DNA of 13,283 nucleotides from JAWOGN01 sp046496815 (GTDB lineage: Bacteria; Desulfobacterota; DSM-4660; Desulfatiglandales; Desulfatiglandaceae), in contig JAWOGN010000319.1 of NCBI GenBank assembly GCA_046496815.1, positions 1-13,283 of the forward strand, written 5' to 3'. The first letter of the stretch is position 1. The number at the start of each line of letters is the position of its first letter. Under the pieces are notes generated by a model. The model was given only the letters and a program-made list of their open reading frames with translations, searched no databases and was not told where the DNA came from. The position numbers were made by a program, and so were the translations under genes. Below are positions 5,893 through 13,222 of this stretch, one piece after another.

Positions 5893-8703
5893 ATGGAGAC
5901 AGAAGGGAATGAAACAGGTCAGCGCATGAGTATAAATGAAATCAACCACGATCTAACCCTGACACCTGCCGGTCGCCTTCGCATGCGAGAGGGCGGCCAG
6001 GATAGCGGGGCAACACCTGATGCCTGGATGAAGAGGGTCGCGGCCGCCTTTTCGTCATGCCAGGCCTCGGGTCTTTTCGCCCTCGCCGCCACGAGACCGG
6101 AGGCGCCGCCTCCGCCGGTGTTCTCCTTTTGGCGGGATTTTTCCTGCCGCTACCTGACCCAACTCTGCCGGACGCCCGAGTCCGTCGGCAGACGAATCGA
6201 TCCGATTGAGCCGCCTCTTGAATCCGAGCTGGCGACCATGCTGCTTTCCGCGCCGCCCATGCAGGGGGGAGAGTACCTGAGCACCGAAGTCTTTCGCAGC
6301 TTTTGGTTTGATTTGGACTCGTGGGCACGGAAACAGATCGCCGCGTCACCAGACGGACTGGCCGGGTGGCTGAAGAAATACGCTGCGATCTGGCGCCAGG
6401 TGGGACGCGTTTGCTTTCACCTTGCGGAGAACAAGTCGGAGCCCGAGTTTCCTTTTGCATTTCTGGCTACTTACGCGCCAAGCCTTTCCAAGGGAGGACG
6501 GGTGCAATACCAGCCCCTGGGCAAGGCCCTCCGGGAATATGCGGGCAAACAAAACAAGAAGGCGCTGATCAACCTGCTGGCACCCGTCCATCGGGCATCC
6601 GAAAAGGTCGACTTCGTCAAGGAGCTGGTCGATTCCGGCGAGATTTTTCACCCCCTGGCATGGACTCCCGGCGAAGCCTACCGCCTTCTCCAGAACGTGC
6701 CCCTTTTGGAGGAGAGCGGCCTTCTGGTGCGGCTCCCCGACTGGTGGCGGAAACGCCCCCGCCCGCGCGTGGCCGTGACCATCGGCGAGAAGAGAAAAGG
6801 TGGTCTCGGCGCCGATGCGATGCTGGACTTCAAGGTTGACCTCGCCCTGGGGGATCAACATCTGACCGAAGAGGAATGGCGTCGGATCATGACGTCGGAG
6901 GACGGCCTCGCCTACGTGAAGGGGCATTGGATCGAGGTTGATCGGGAAAGGCTGTCCGAGGCCCTTGCGCATTGGAAACAGGTGGAAACCAAAGCAGGCG
7001 AGGAGGGAATCTCATTTATCGAGGGCATGCGTCTTCTGGCGGGAGCACCGCCGGATTTGAATGTCGACGGTTCGCCCGCGAGCGGAGAACGTGAGTGGTC
7101 CTTCGTTGACGCGGGAAAATGGCTTTCCGATGTGCTGTCGGGCTTGCGCAATCCGGACGGATTGGCCTCCCTGCCTGCGCCCGCCGGCGGGCAGGCAGGC
7201 GGCGGATTCAACCGGAACTTTCGCGGTACGCTTCGCCATTATCAGGTGATCGGGTGCAACTGGCTCTGGTTCTTGTCAAACATCGGACTCGGCGCATGTC
7301 TTGCCGACGACATGGGATTGGGCAAGACCGTGCAGGTGTTGTCGCTCCTGCTGGCCCTGAAGGAGGATAAGCCCTCCGACAAAGCGTCGCTCCTGGTGCT
7401 TCCGGCCTCCCTCCTGGCGAACTGGAAGATCGAGATGAAGCGCTTTGCGCCAACGCTTGAGGCCTCTTTCATTCACCCCTCTGAGACGGAAAAGAAAGCC
7501 CTTGCAGCCATGGCCGAGAATCCCTCAGCGGTTCAGGCGAAAGCCGACGTGGTCCTGACCACCTACGGAATGCTGCCCAGACAGAAATGGCTGCTCGATG
7601 TGCCATGGCGGCTTGTTGTCCTGGACGAAGCCCAGGCCATCAAGAATCCATCCACGCGCCAAAGCAGGACGGTCAAACAGCTCAAGGCGGATGCCCGGGT
7701 CGCACTCACGGGCACGCCGGTAGAGAACCGGCTTTCCGATTTATGGTCCCTGTTTGACTTTCTTTGCCCCGGACTGCTTGGCTCGGCCGCCAGATTCAAA
7801 AAATTCGTCAGGGGCCTGGAAGCACGAGAGCATGACCGGTACGCGCCTCTCAGGAAACTGGTCCGGCCTTACGTCCTCAGGCGGCTCAAGACTGATAAAA
7901 GCATTATCGCGGACCTGCCCGACAAGACCGAGATGAAGGCGTTCTGCGGTCTTTCGAAAAAGCAGGCCGCCCTGTACACCAAGTCGGTGAAGGAACTCAC
8001 GAGGGCCCTTGAAGGAATCGACCTGTCTGCCGTTTCCGGGACGGGACAGGCAGGCGGGATGAAACGGCGTGGGCTGGTACTGGCATACCTGATGAGGTTC
8101 AAGCAGATCTGCAATCACCCGAGTCAGTTTTACGGCGACGGCGGGTATGAGCCGGCCGACAGCGGCAAGTTTGACCGACTCCGGGAAATCTGCGAGGAAA
8201 TCGTGTCGCGACAGGAAAAGGTTCTCGTGTTCACCCAGTTCCGCGAGATGACCGAGCCGATCGCCGCCTTTCTCGCGGGGGTATTCAGGTGCGAAGGCCT
8301 TGTTTTGCACGGCGGGACTGCGGTAAAAAAGCGCAGAGTTTTGATCGATACCTTCCAGAAGGAAGATGGACCACCGTTCTTCGTGCTCTCCCTTAAGGCG
8401 GGCGGAACGGGTCTCAACCTCACTGCCGCGTCGCACGTGGTCCACTTCGACCGATGGTGGAATCCGGCCGTAGAAAACCAGGCCACGGACCGGGCATTCC
8501 GCATCGGTCAGCATCGAAACGTGGTGGTACACAAGTTCATTTGCCGGGGGACGGTCGAGGAGAAGATCGACGCCTTGATCGCCGAAAAATCGAACCTTGC
8601 CGACGATATCCTGAAGGCCGGAGCTGAATCCATGCTGACGGAGATGAGCGACGAGGAATTGTTAAGGATCGTGGCCCTTGATGTCGACAGGGCGGAATTG
8701 TAG
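5893..8703 (+). CDS. SNF2-family DNA translocase/helicase with DUF3670-type domain
   Basis: This protein of about 936 residues is a complete SWI2/SNF2 ATPase that would track on duplex DNA and remodel protein-DNA complexes. The N-terminal ~250 residues are poorly conserved. Residues ~255-370 (ESGLLVRLPDWWRKRPRPRV onward) are the SNF2-associated DUF3670-type region. The helicase core begins at LRHYQ (~450). Walker A is DMGLGKT (473-479), motif II is DEAQ (578-581), motif III is LTGTPVEN (605-612), lobe 2 has VLVFTQF (~776) and AGGTGLNLT (836 on), and motif VI is RAFRIGQ (867-873). All motifs look intact. ATG 5893 has AAAGGG six bases before it; TTG 5887 and ATG 5926 are alternatives. The stop is only 7-10 bases from the SWIM gene. 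In-frame repeat-derived insertions are described separately. Confidence 0.93.
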   Translation: METEGNETGQRMSINEINHDLTLTPAGRLRMREGGQDSGATPDAWMKRVAAAFSSCQASGLFALAATRPEAPPPPVFSFWRDFSCRYLTQLCRTPESVGRRIDPIEPPLESELATMLLSAPPMQGGEYLSTEVFRSFWFDLDSWARKQIAASPDGLAGWLKKYAAIWRQVGRVCFHLAENKSEPEFPFAFLATYAPSLSKGGRVQYQPLGKALREYAGKQNKKALINLLAPVHRASEKVDFVKELVDSGEIFHPLAWTPGEAYRLLQNVPLLEESGLLVRLPDWWRKRPRPRVAVTIGEKRKGGLGADAMLDFKVDLALGDQHLTEEEWRRIMTSEDGLAYVKGHWIEVDRERLSEALAHWKQVETKAGEEGISFIEGMRLLAGAPPDLNVDGSPASGEREWSFVDAGKWLSDVLSGLRNPDGLASLPAPAGGQAGGGFNRNFRGTLRHYQVIGCNWLWFLSNIGLGACLADDMGLGKTVQVLSLLLALKEDKPSDKASLLVLPASLLANWKIEMKRFAPTLEASFIHPSETEKKALAAMAENPSAVQAKADVVLTTYGMLPRQKWLLDVPWRLVVLDEAQAIKNPSTRQSRTVKQLKADARVALTGTPVENRLSDLWSLFDFLCPGLLGSAARFKKFVRGLEAREHDRYAPLRKLVRPYVLRRLKTDKSIIADLPDKTEMKAFCGLSKKQAALYTKSVKELTRALEGIDLSAVSGTGQAGGMKRRGLVLAYLMRFKQICNHPSQFYGDGGYEPADSGKFDRLREICEEIVSRQEKVLVFTQFREMTEPIAAFLAGVFRCEGLVLHGGTAVKKRRVLIDTFQKEDGPPFFVLSLKAGGTGLNLTAASHVVHFDRWWNPAVENQATDRAFRIGQHRNVVVHKFICRGTVEEKIDALIAEKSNLADDILKAGAESMLTEMSDEELLRIVALDVDRAEL
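7170..7199 (+). repeat. REP-like palindrome embedded in the SNF2 coding region
   Basis: Thirty bases form a nearly perfect palindrome: CCTGCCTGC, one unpaired G, then CCCGCCGGCGGG and CAGGCAGG. It is read in frame as a Pro/Ala/Gly patch (LPAPAGGQAGG), located between the DUF3670-type region and the helicase core, at the point where an inter-domain linker is expected. The arms and the bulged G match the leader copy at 5791-5821. I read it as a repeat that has inserted into, and been tolerated by, a linker. Confidence 0.6.
8022..8054 (+). repeat. Possible diverged third copy of the palindrome in SNF2
   Basis: CCTGTCTGCCG and CGGGACAGGCAGG form an imperfect stem with a short loop. They encode the Gly/Ser-rich stretch LSAVSGTGQAGG, which precedes the MKRRG-LVLAYLMRFKQICNHP block of the helicase. 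It shares the CAGGCAGG half-site with the two better copies but has more mismatches, so kinship is uncertain. Confidence 0.3.
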
Positions 8704-8713
8704 GAGACGAATG

Positions 8714-9823
8714 ATGAGCCGGTACGGATGGCCTCCCTATGTGCCTGTGGCCGTGCGCCGTGCGCGCGCCCTGAAAAAGATGGAGAAGCTTCGAAAGAAG
8801 GGCCTCTATATCAAACCCGTTGAGATCGAAGGAAGAAAGATGGCGCGAACGTTTTGGGGGGAGGCGTGGTGCCATCACCTGGAGTCGTTCAGCGACTACG
8901 AAAACCGCCTCCCGCGTGGCCGCACTTACGTCCGCAACGGCTCGGTGTGCCATCTTGACATTGCCAAGGGCGAGGTCAATGCCATGGTCAGTGGCTCCAA
9001 GCTCTATACGGTGAAAGTCGCCGTTAAAACGCTACCTCGGAAGAAATGGAAAGATGTGAAGAATCGGTGCGCCGGGCAAATCGGTTCGCTCCTGGAACTG
9101 ATTCAGGGCAGGCTTTCCAAGAATGTTATGTCCGTCGTGACCGACCGCAAAGAGGGTCTGTTCCCCCTGCCCGGGGAGATCAGCCTGCATTGCAGTTGCC
9201 CTGACTGGGCCGTCATGTGCAAGCATGTGGCGGCCGTGCTCTACGGGGTGGGCGCACGGCTTGACAAAAAGCCGGAGTTGCTTTTCCTTCTTCGGGGTGT
9301 GGACCATGAAGAGTTGATCAGCGCCGATGTCGGCATGGTCACCGCCGCGGGATCGAAAGGCGGTCGGAAACGCATCGCGGATGATGCCCTGGCGGATGTG
9401 TTCGGCATCGAGATGTCAGAAGATGTGACGACATCAACTGAAAAGCACTTGCAGCGCCGGAAAAAGGCTGTGCCAAAGTCAAAGAAGACTCCCAAGGTCG
9501 CGGTGAAAAGAAAGACGACCCGCAAAGAGAAAGTCGGCGGAAAAACGGTCCAAACCCAAAAGAAATCTGCCGGCACGAAGGGGGCATCCCGAGCCGCCTC
9601 GAGAGGCCGACACGTCACCGGCAAGGCCGTTGCCGCATTGCGCGCGAAGTTCGGTATGTCGCAGAGCGAGTTTGCAAGGCTTCTCGGCGTAAGCGCACCT
9701 TCTGTCGGGAACTGGGAAAAGAAGCCCGGCACACTTGACCTTCAGACACGCACGCTCTCAGCCTGGAACTCGACGAAAAAATTGTCGAAGACACAAGCCT
9801 GGCGAAAGCTCGGTGGTTTGTGA
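8714..9823 (+). CDS. SWIM zinc-finger protein with C-terminal XRE-type HTH (COG4279-like)
   Basis: This protein of about 369 residues begins MSRYGWPPYVPVAVRRARA. Its N-terminal ~225 residues match the COG4279-type family, with the landmark ARTFWGEAWCHHLE (~41-54). The SWIM motif is CSC (160-162) followed by C169 and H171, a CxCx(n)CxH zinc site used for DNA or protein binding. Residues ~240-295 form a lysine-rich low-complexity linker resembling histone-H1 tails. The last ~60 residues are a helix-turn-helix (GMSQSEFARLLGVSAPSVGNWEK, M315 onward) as in XRE/Cro proteins. GGAG (8703-8706) overlaps the SNF2 stop and serves ATG 8711 or 8714; I chose the latter for spacing. Tight coupling to SNF2 suggests that the two proteins act together on DNA. 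SWIM proteins next to SNF2 ATPases are a recurrent but poorly characterised pairing. Confidence 0.88.
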   Translation: MSRYGWPPYVPVAVRRARALKKMEKLRKKGLYIKPVEIEGRKMARTFWGEAWCHHLESFSDYENRLPRGRTYVRNGSVCHLDIAKGEVNAMVSGSKLYTVKVAVKTLPRKKWKDVKNRCAGQIGSLLELIQGRLSKNVMSVVTDRKEGLFPLPGEISLHCSCPDWAVMCKHVAAVLYGVGARLDKKPELLFLLRGVDHEELISADVGMVTAAGSKGGRKRIADDALADVFGIEMSEDVTTSTEKHLQRRKKAVPKSKKTPKVAVKRKTTRKEKVGGKTVQTQKKSAGTKGASRAASRGRHVTGKAVAALRAKFGMSQSEFARLLGVSAPSVGNWEKKPGTLDLQTRTLSAWNSTKKLSKTQAWRKLGGL

Positions 9824-9849
9824 CGGCCGGACCACGGAAATTTCATTTT

Positions 9850-9899
9850 AGGATACCCGAAACCGCAAATAGGGGTCCCAGCCGCTTAATCCCTATCCT
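9850..9899 (+). promoter_or_regulatory. Nested inverted repeats upstream of the MFS gene
   Basis: AGGATA (9850-9855) pairs with TATCCT (9894-9899), and ATAGGG (9869-9874) pairs with CCCTAT (9891-9896), so the two right-hand arms overlap. The repeats lie 48 or more bases before the preferred MFS start at 9947. They could be operator sites or an mRNA structure. There is no T-run for a terminator of the preceding operon. Confidence 0.25.
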
Positions 9900-9946
9900 T
9901 ATTCATGCTCCTTGAGTTTTCGGTGACAAGAAGAAAGGGCCGTTAC

Positions 9947-11170
9947 ATGCGCGTCCAGGAAGATAGCCGGCGAGCCGCCCCAAACGGTCCTTTGCCGTTC
10001 TCTGCCGCGTTTCCCGCGCTTCTCTTGATGACAGGGCTGTTCTATATCAATTTCATTGCGCGGATCAGCCTGGCCCCTTTGCTGCCGTCCATCGAACAGG
10101 ATCTAGGCTTCACCCACGGCGAATCCGGTGCACTGTTCCTGCTGGTTTCCGGCGGCTACTGCGTGGCAATAATCTGCTCCGGCTGCATCTCTTCCCGCAT
10201 CAACCACAGGGGAGCCATCTTTTTTTCCGCCGCCGGCCTGGGTTTGAGCCTGATCTGGATAGCCCTGTCCCATTCCCTTCCGGCCCTGCGGGTGGGCCTG
10301 TTGCTGATGGGTGCGGCCGCAGGTTTCTACCTTCCATCAGGCATCGCGACCCTCACTTCCCTGATAAACCCCAGGGACTGGGGTAAAGCCATCTCAGTCC
10401 ATGAACTGGCCCCGAACCTGGGTTTCGTGACCGCCCCGATCCTTTGCGAAATTCTTTTTCTGCAATTGTCGTGGCGCGGAATAATGGGGTTGCTGGGCCT
10501 TGCATCCATATGTGTGGGCATTGCCTTCGCGATTATGGGTAAAGGCGGGAACTTTCCCGGCCAGGCACCCAGCATCAGAGCAACCCGCACACTTTTTTCG
10601 GTGCCCTCCTTCTGGATCATGGTGGTGCTGTTCAGCCTCGGAATCACCGGAAGCCTGGGTATCTTCAGCATGCTTCCGTTGTACCTGGTTGCCGAACGGG
10701 GTATAGAGCGCAACTGGGCGAATACCCTCATTGCGCTTTCCAGGCTTTCCGGGGTTTTCATGGTCTTCATCGCAGGCTGGGTGAATGACAGGCTGGGGCC
10801 TAAATCAACCCTCATCTGGGTAATGGGATTGACCGGGCTGTGCACCGTCTGCCTGGCGCTTGTCCCGGACAGGTTCCTGGTGGTCCCCCTGTTCCTGCAA
10901 CCTATGGCGGCCGTGTGCTTTTTCCCTCCGGCCTTCGCCGCACTCGCCCGCGTAGGCCCGGCGGAAACACGGAACGTCTCGGTCTCCTTCACGGTGCCGG
11001 CGGCCTTTCTGCTGGGTGGAGGGGTGGCCCCCATCACCATAGGAGCAATGGGTGATGCATGGTCTTTTTCCATCGGGATGGGTCTTTTAGGCACGTTGAT
11101 CCTGTGCGGCACGATGCTTGCCGCCCGCCTGAAGATGGCCCCCCCGGCGCGCGTACTCGAAAACCAATGA
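9947..11170 (+). CDS. Major facilitator superfamily transporter
   Basis: This integral membrane protein of about 407 residues should have 12 membrane helices in two six-helix halves. Hydrophobic segments are regularly spaced from about residue 20 (LLLMTGLFYINFIARISLAP) to residue 395. The MFS loop signature is seen in the second half as GWVNDRLGPK, between helices 8 and 9; the first half has a degenerate version (SSRINHRG). It is presumably a secondary transporter for a small organic substrate. The subfamily and substrate cannot be read from sequence; the downstream decarboxylase fragment hints at an amino-acid or carboxylate substrate, which is speculative. I chose ATG 9947, with AAAGGG seven bases upstream, over ATG 9905, which lacks a ribosome site and would add 14 unconserved-looking polar residues. 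Confidence 0.88.
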   Translation: MRVQEDSRRAAPNGPLPFSAAFPALLLMTGLFYINFIARISLAPLLPSIEQDLGFTHGESGALFLLVSGGYCVAIICSGCISSRINHRGAIFFSAAGLGLSLIWIALSHSLPALRVGLLLMGAAAGFYLPSGIATLTSLINPRDWGKAISVHELAPNLGFVTAPILCEILFLQLSWRGIMGLLGLASICVGIAFAIMGKGGNFPGQAPSIRATRTLFSVPSFWIMVVLFSLGITGSLGIFSMLPLYLVAERGIERNWANTLIALSRLSGVFMVFIAGWVNDRLGPKSTLIWVMGLTGLCTVCLALVPDRFLVVPLFLQPMAAVCFFPPAFAALARVGPAETRNVSVSFTVPAAFLLGGGVAPITIGAMGDAWSFSIGMGLLGTLILCGTMLAARLKMAPPARVLENQ

Positions 11171-11254
11171 TTATAGGTCTCCATCGACCGGGCCGCAAAT
11201 ATCCGGGAGAGACAACAATCCCCTGGCCGGCAGGTGCCCGGCAAAGGAGGCGGC

Positions 11255-11575
11255 ATGCAGATTCCCACATCCGGAATGCATCGGGAAGCCATTCTTGAGC
11301 AGTTAACAGCGTATCAAAAAGATGATGTGGACTGGTCGTCGGGCCGGGTGTTCGGATACGTGTTTGACCCGGGATCCGAGATACTGGCCTTTGCCAGGGA
11401 GGTCTACAACCGGTTTTTAACGGAAAGCGCGCTGGATTTTACTGTCTATCCAAGCCTGCTGCGCCTGGAAAACGACCTGGTGGACATGATGCTGCTTCGA
11501 CCCTTATTCGATGGCGTTTGCCAGATCCAGGGCCATTTTCTTTTTCGATTCCAGATCCGCGACCCGGTAAATTGA
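11255..11575 (+). pseudogene. N-terminal fragment of a PLP-dependent decarboxylase
   Basis: After a strong AAAGGAGG (11243-11250) and ATG 11255, about 79 residues match the start of PLP-dependent enzymes of the sphingosine-1-phosphate lyase/glutamate decarboxylase group. Examples are KDDVDWSSGRVFGYVFDPG and then LDFTVYPSLLRLENDLVDMM. The catalytic core, with the cofactor lysine, is absent. From about 11491 the frame continues as antisense of the dehydratase 3' end and ends at 11575, so the last ~27 residues are junk. The break is within about 15 bases of the dehydratase stop, pointing to a deletion or recombination joint. It follows the MFS gene by 84 bases and was probably co-transcribed with it. 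Loss of function is near certain; the precise enzyme is not known. Confidence 0.75.
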
Positions 11576-12949
11576 CACATACTGACTCTGGCTCGGACCC
11601 GACCCCTGATGAGTCCCGACTCCGTGAAGGCCGGCGACCCAGTTCTGGAGAAATCGTGCAATGCGCATTCTCTGGTCCGCCGGGGCCGCGGCTTTTAGAT
11701 ATTTGGCCACATAAGCCTTTACTTCCGGGTTGTCCAGTTCCTTTTCACTGGGCATGGTGGCGGGGATGCCGCCCGCTATATCGCCGGCCAGGGCCATGAC
11801 TTCCCAGAATCCGTCATTGGTATTCAGCTTGGCGATGTTTCCCATGGTTTCGTCCGGCATAAACACACCGGAACCCTCCGGTTCTTCTTTTCCGAAATAG
11901 GCCGCTGCGGTGGCACAGGCCAGGGAGGTATCGTTCAGCTGCAGCATACGGGTAATTTTTTGGGCTATGTGAGAGGCGCCCGACAGGCCATTGTACTCTG
12001 CCATGAGCTTTGTAGCCCCGATAATGAGATCCATGAAACCGACCTTGCAGGCCCCGCCGCAGTTCATTCGATGGGTCTTGGCAAACCGGGTGATGAATTT
12101 CTGGGTGTATTCGACCTCGCCACACATAAAAACCCGTTCCCAGGGGACAAAGACATGATCAAAAACAATGAGGCATGTTTCCCGTTGACCATATATCGGA
12201 TTGCCGAGGACACGGGTCTCCTGTTCATGTTCCCGTTCCACGCTGAAAGGATTGTACTGCCCGATATAGGTGACCCCGGGGGCGCCGTTTGGTATGACAA
12301 ATGCCAGGGCATAGTCTTCCTCTCCCTTTTTTGAGGAAATGCCCGGCAAAACCAGGGTCTCGTCGGCGGCATAGGCGCCCGTGGCATGTTGTTTGGCCCC
12401 GTTGACAATGATCCCGTCAGCCGTTTTTTCCACAACGCGCACGTACAGATCGGGATCCTGCTCAAGGGGTCTTTTGCTTCTATCGCCTTTCGGATCCGTA
12501 ACAGACCCGCTGACCACCAGGTCGTTTTCCTGGGCGTAGCGCAAATACTCACTAAAGCGCCGGTGATATTCCGTTCCCTCGTCGCGGTCGATCTCCCAGG
12601 TGGTCGCTGCCAGTGAGGGCAGCATCTCGTTGCCGGGACAACGGTAGTTGCAGGTCCCCAGTTTTTGACTGCTCAACCGGGCCATTTCCAGGCGTTTAAA
12701 GAGGTCCTCTTTGCTCTGGTGAATATGAAGGGCGCGGCTGATGGGCTCTCCGGTCAAATGGGATGTTGCCGTCATGGTTTCCGCGTATTCAGGATCTGTC
12801 GTGATTTTGTAGACACACGCCGTTGCGTCAATGACTCCTTTGCTGATCGGATGATCCTGAAGCCTTTCCACCTTTTTGCCGCCGAAAAATAGATTGGGAC
12901 GAAGTTTTTCAATGCGTTGTATGTATTCCTTTTCTGTCTTTATAGCCAT
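11504..12949 (-). CDS. abfD: 4-hydroxybutyryl-CoA dehydratase / vinylacetyl-CoA isomerase
   Basis: This 481-residue cytoplasmic flavoprotein family interconverts 4-hydroxybutyryl-CoA and crotonyl-CoA through a ketyl radical, using FAD and a [4Fe-4S] cluster. The length is close to the Clostridium aminobutyricum enzyme. That enzyme's cluster ligands are C99, C103, H292 and C299; here C100 and C104 (TCNYRCPGNEM) and H293 (AKTHRMN) fit, and C297 or C301 (CGGACK) supplies the fourth. The acyl-CoA-dehydrogenase-like flavin regions (SGSVTDPKGDR, GAKQHATGAY) are intact. AGGAG (complement of 12957-12961) is seven bases before the ATG. It belongs to aminobutyrate/4-hydroxybutyrate fermentation or C4 carbon pathways in anaerobes. 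No partner genes are next to it, so the pathway here is open. A paralogue acting on a different hydroxyacyl-CoA is possible. Confidence 0.88.
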   Translation of the reverse strand: MAIKTEKEYIQRIEKLRPNLFFGGKKVERLQDHPISKGVIDATACVYKITTDPEYAETMTATSHLTGEPISRALHIHQSKEDLFKRLEMARLSSQKLGTCNYRCPGNEMLPSLAATTWEIDRDEGTEYHRRFSEYLRYAQENDLVVSGSVTDPKGDRSKRPLEQDPDLYVRVVEKTADGIIVNGAKQHATGAYAADETLVLPGISSKKGEEDYALAFVIPNGAPGVTYIGQYNPFSVEREHEQETRVLGNPIYGQRETCLIVFDHVFVPWERVFMCGEVEYTQKFITRFAKTHRMNCGGACKVGFMDLIIGATKLMAEYNGLSGASHIAQKITRMLQLNDTSLACATAAAYFGKEEPEGSGVFMPDETMGNIAKLNTNDGFWEVMALAGDIAGGIPATMPSEKELDNPEVKAYVAKYLKAAAPADQRMRIARFLQNWVAGLHGVGTHQGSGPSQSQYVSIYRVADLESKKKMALDLANAIE

Positions 12950-12956
12950 ATTATTT

Positions 12957-12998
12957 CTCCTATATTATGCTTATCATGCCAATAAGGGCTTCTTTCAA
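12957..12998 (-). promoter_or_regulatory. Promoter and ribosome site of the dehydratase gene
   Basis: On the minus strand TTGAAA (complement of 12993-12998) is followed after exactly 17 bases by GATAAG (complement of 12970-12975), a plausible sigma-70 pair with matches of 5/6 and 4/6. The AGGAG ribosome site (12957-12961) follows, giving a very short leader. The promoter sits 42 bases inside the edge of the inserted palindromic element at 13040, so that insertion leaves it intact but may have cut off upstream control sites. Confidence 0.45.
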
Positions 12999-13038
12999 AA
13001 ACAGGCGACCTCCTGGTTCTCGAATAGGCAACTATGCT

Positions 13039-13069
13039 AGTGCCCATCCAGAAACGCTTTTTGGGCACT
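13039..13069 (+). repeat. Local hairpin inside the left MITE end
   Basis: AGTGCCC (13039-13045) pairs perfectly with GGGCACT (13063-13069). The left end of the element can therefore also form its own small hairpin, in competition with pairing to the distant right end. Confidence 0.45.
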
Positions 13070-13215
13070 GGCAAGTTTCCAATTCAGAAATGAGGATTTT
13101 TTGTCAAGATCAAGGAAATCAAGAGGTTGCGCGGAGGCGTACTGAAGTACGCCGCACAAGCAACCTCGCAGATTGACGCCGAGATTGGCAAAAAAGACCA
13201 TTTCTGGATGGAAAC
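13040..13215. mobile_element. 176-bp palindromic MITE with terminal inverted repeats
   Basis: The ends GTGCCCATCCAGAAA (13040-13054) and the complement of 13201-13215 match at 13 of 15 bases. The inserted unit is flanked by the direct repeat TATGCTA (13033-13039 and 13216-13222), a likely 7-bp target duplication; three more bases, AAC, also match before each copy. Inside, GAGGTTGC (13123-13130) pairs with GCAACCTC (13160-13167), and GGCGTAC (13136-13142) pairs with GTACGCC (13147-13153) around a TGAA loop. Outer T-rich and A-rich arms (about 13098-13112 and 13183-13197) also pair. The whole unit can fold as one long hairpin. It encodes no transposase. Its ends resemble those of the transposase-bearing element at the far left. 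Confidence 0.75.
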
Positions 13216-13222
13216 TATGCTA

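Noticed and set aside
7741..8532. A 263-codon minus-strand frame inside the SNF2 gene
   Set aside because: It is antisense to conserved helicase motifs; the codon bias of the real gene keeps it open by chance.
8678..8713. Earlier in-frame start of the SWIM gene inside the SNF2 gene
   Set aside because: No ribosome site is there, and the family N-terminus begins at MSRYGWPPYVP.
10327..11292. A 321-codon minus-strand frame over the MFS gene
   Set aside because: It is antisense to membrane helices, with low-complexity composition and no domain.
12966..12979. Sigma-54-like TGGCA...GC pattern (minus strand) before the dehydratase
   Set aside because: The GG to GC distance is two bases short of the required spacing; the sigma-70 reading fits better.
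13123..13167. Hairpin as part of a CRISPR array or a tRNA
   Set aside because: It has no repeated unit-spacer pattern and no cloverleaf features; it is the core of the MITE palindrome.
12967..13176. Short plus-strand open frame across the MITE
   Set aside because: It reads through a palindromic element and has no ribosome site or protein-like pattern.
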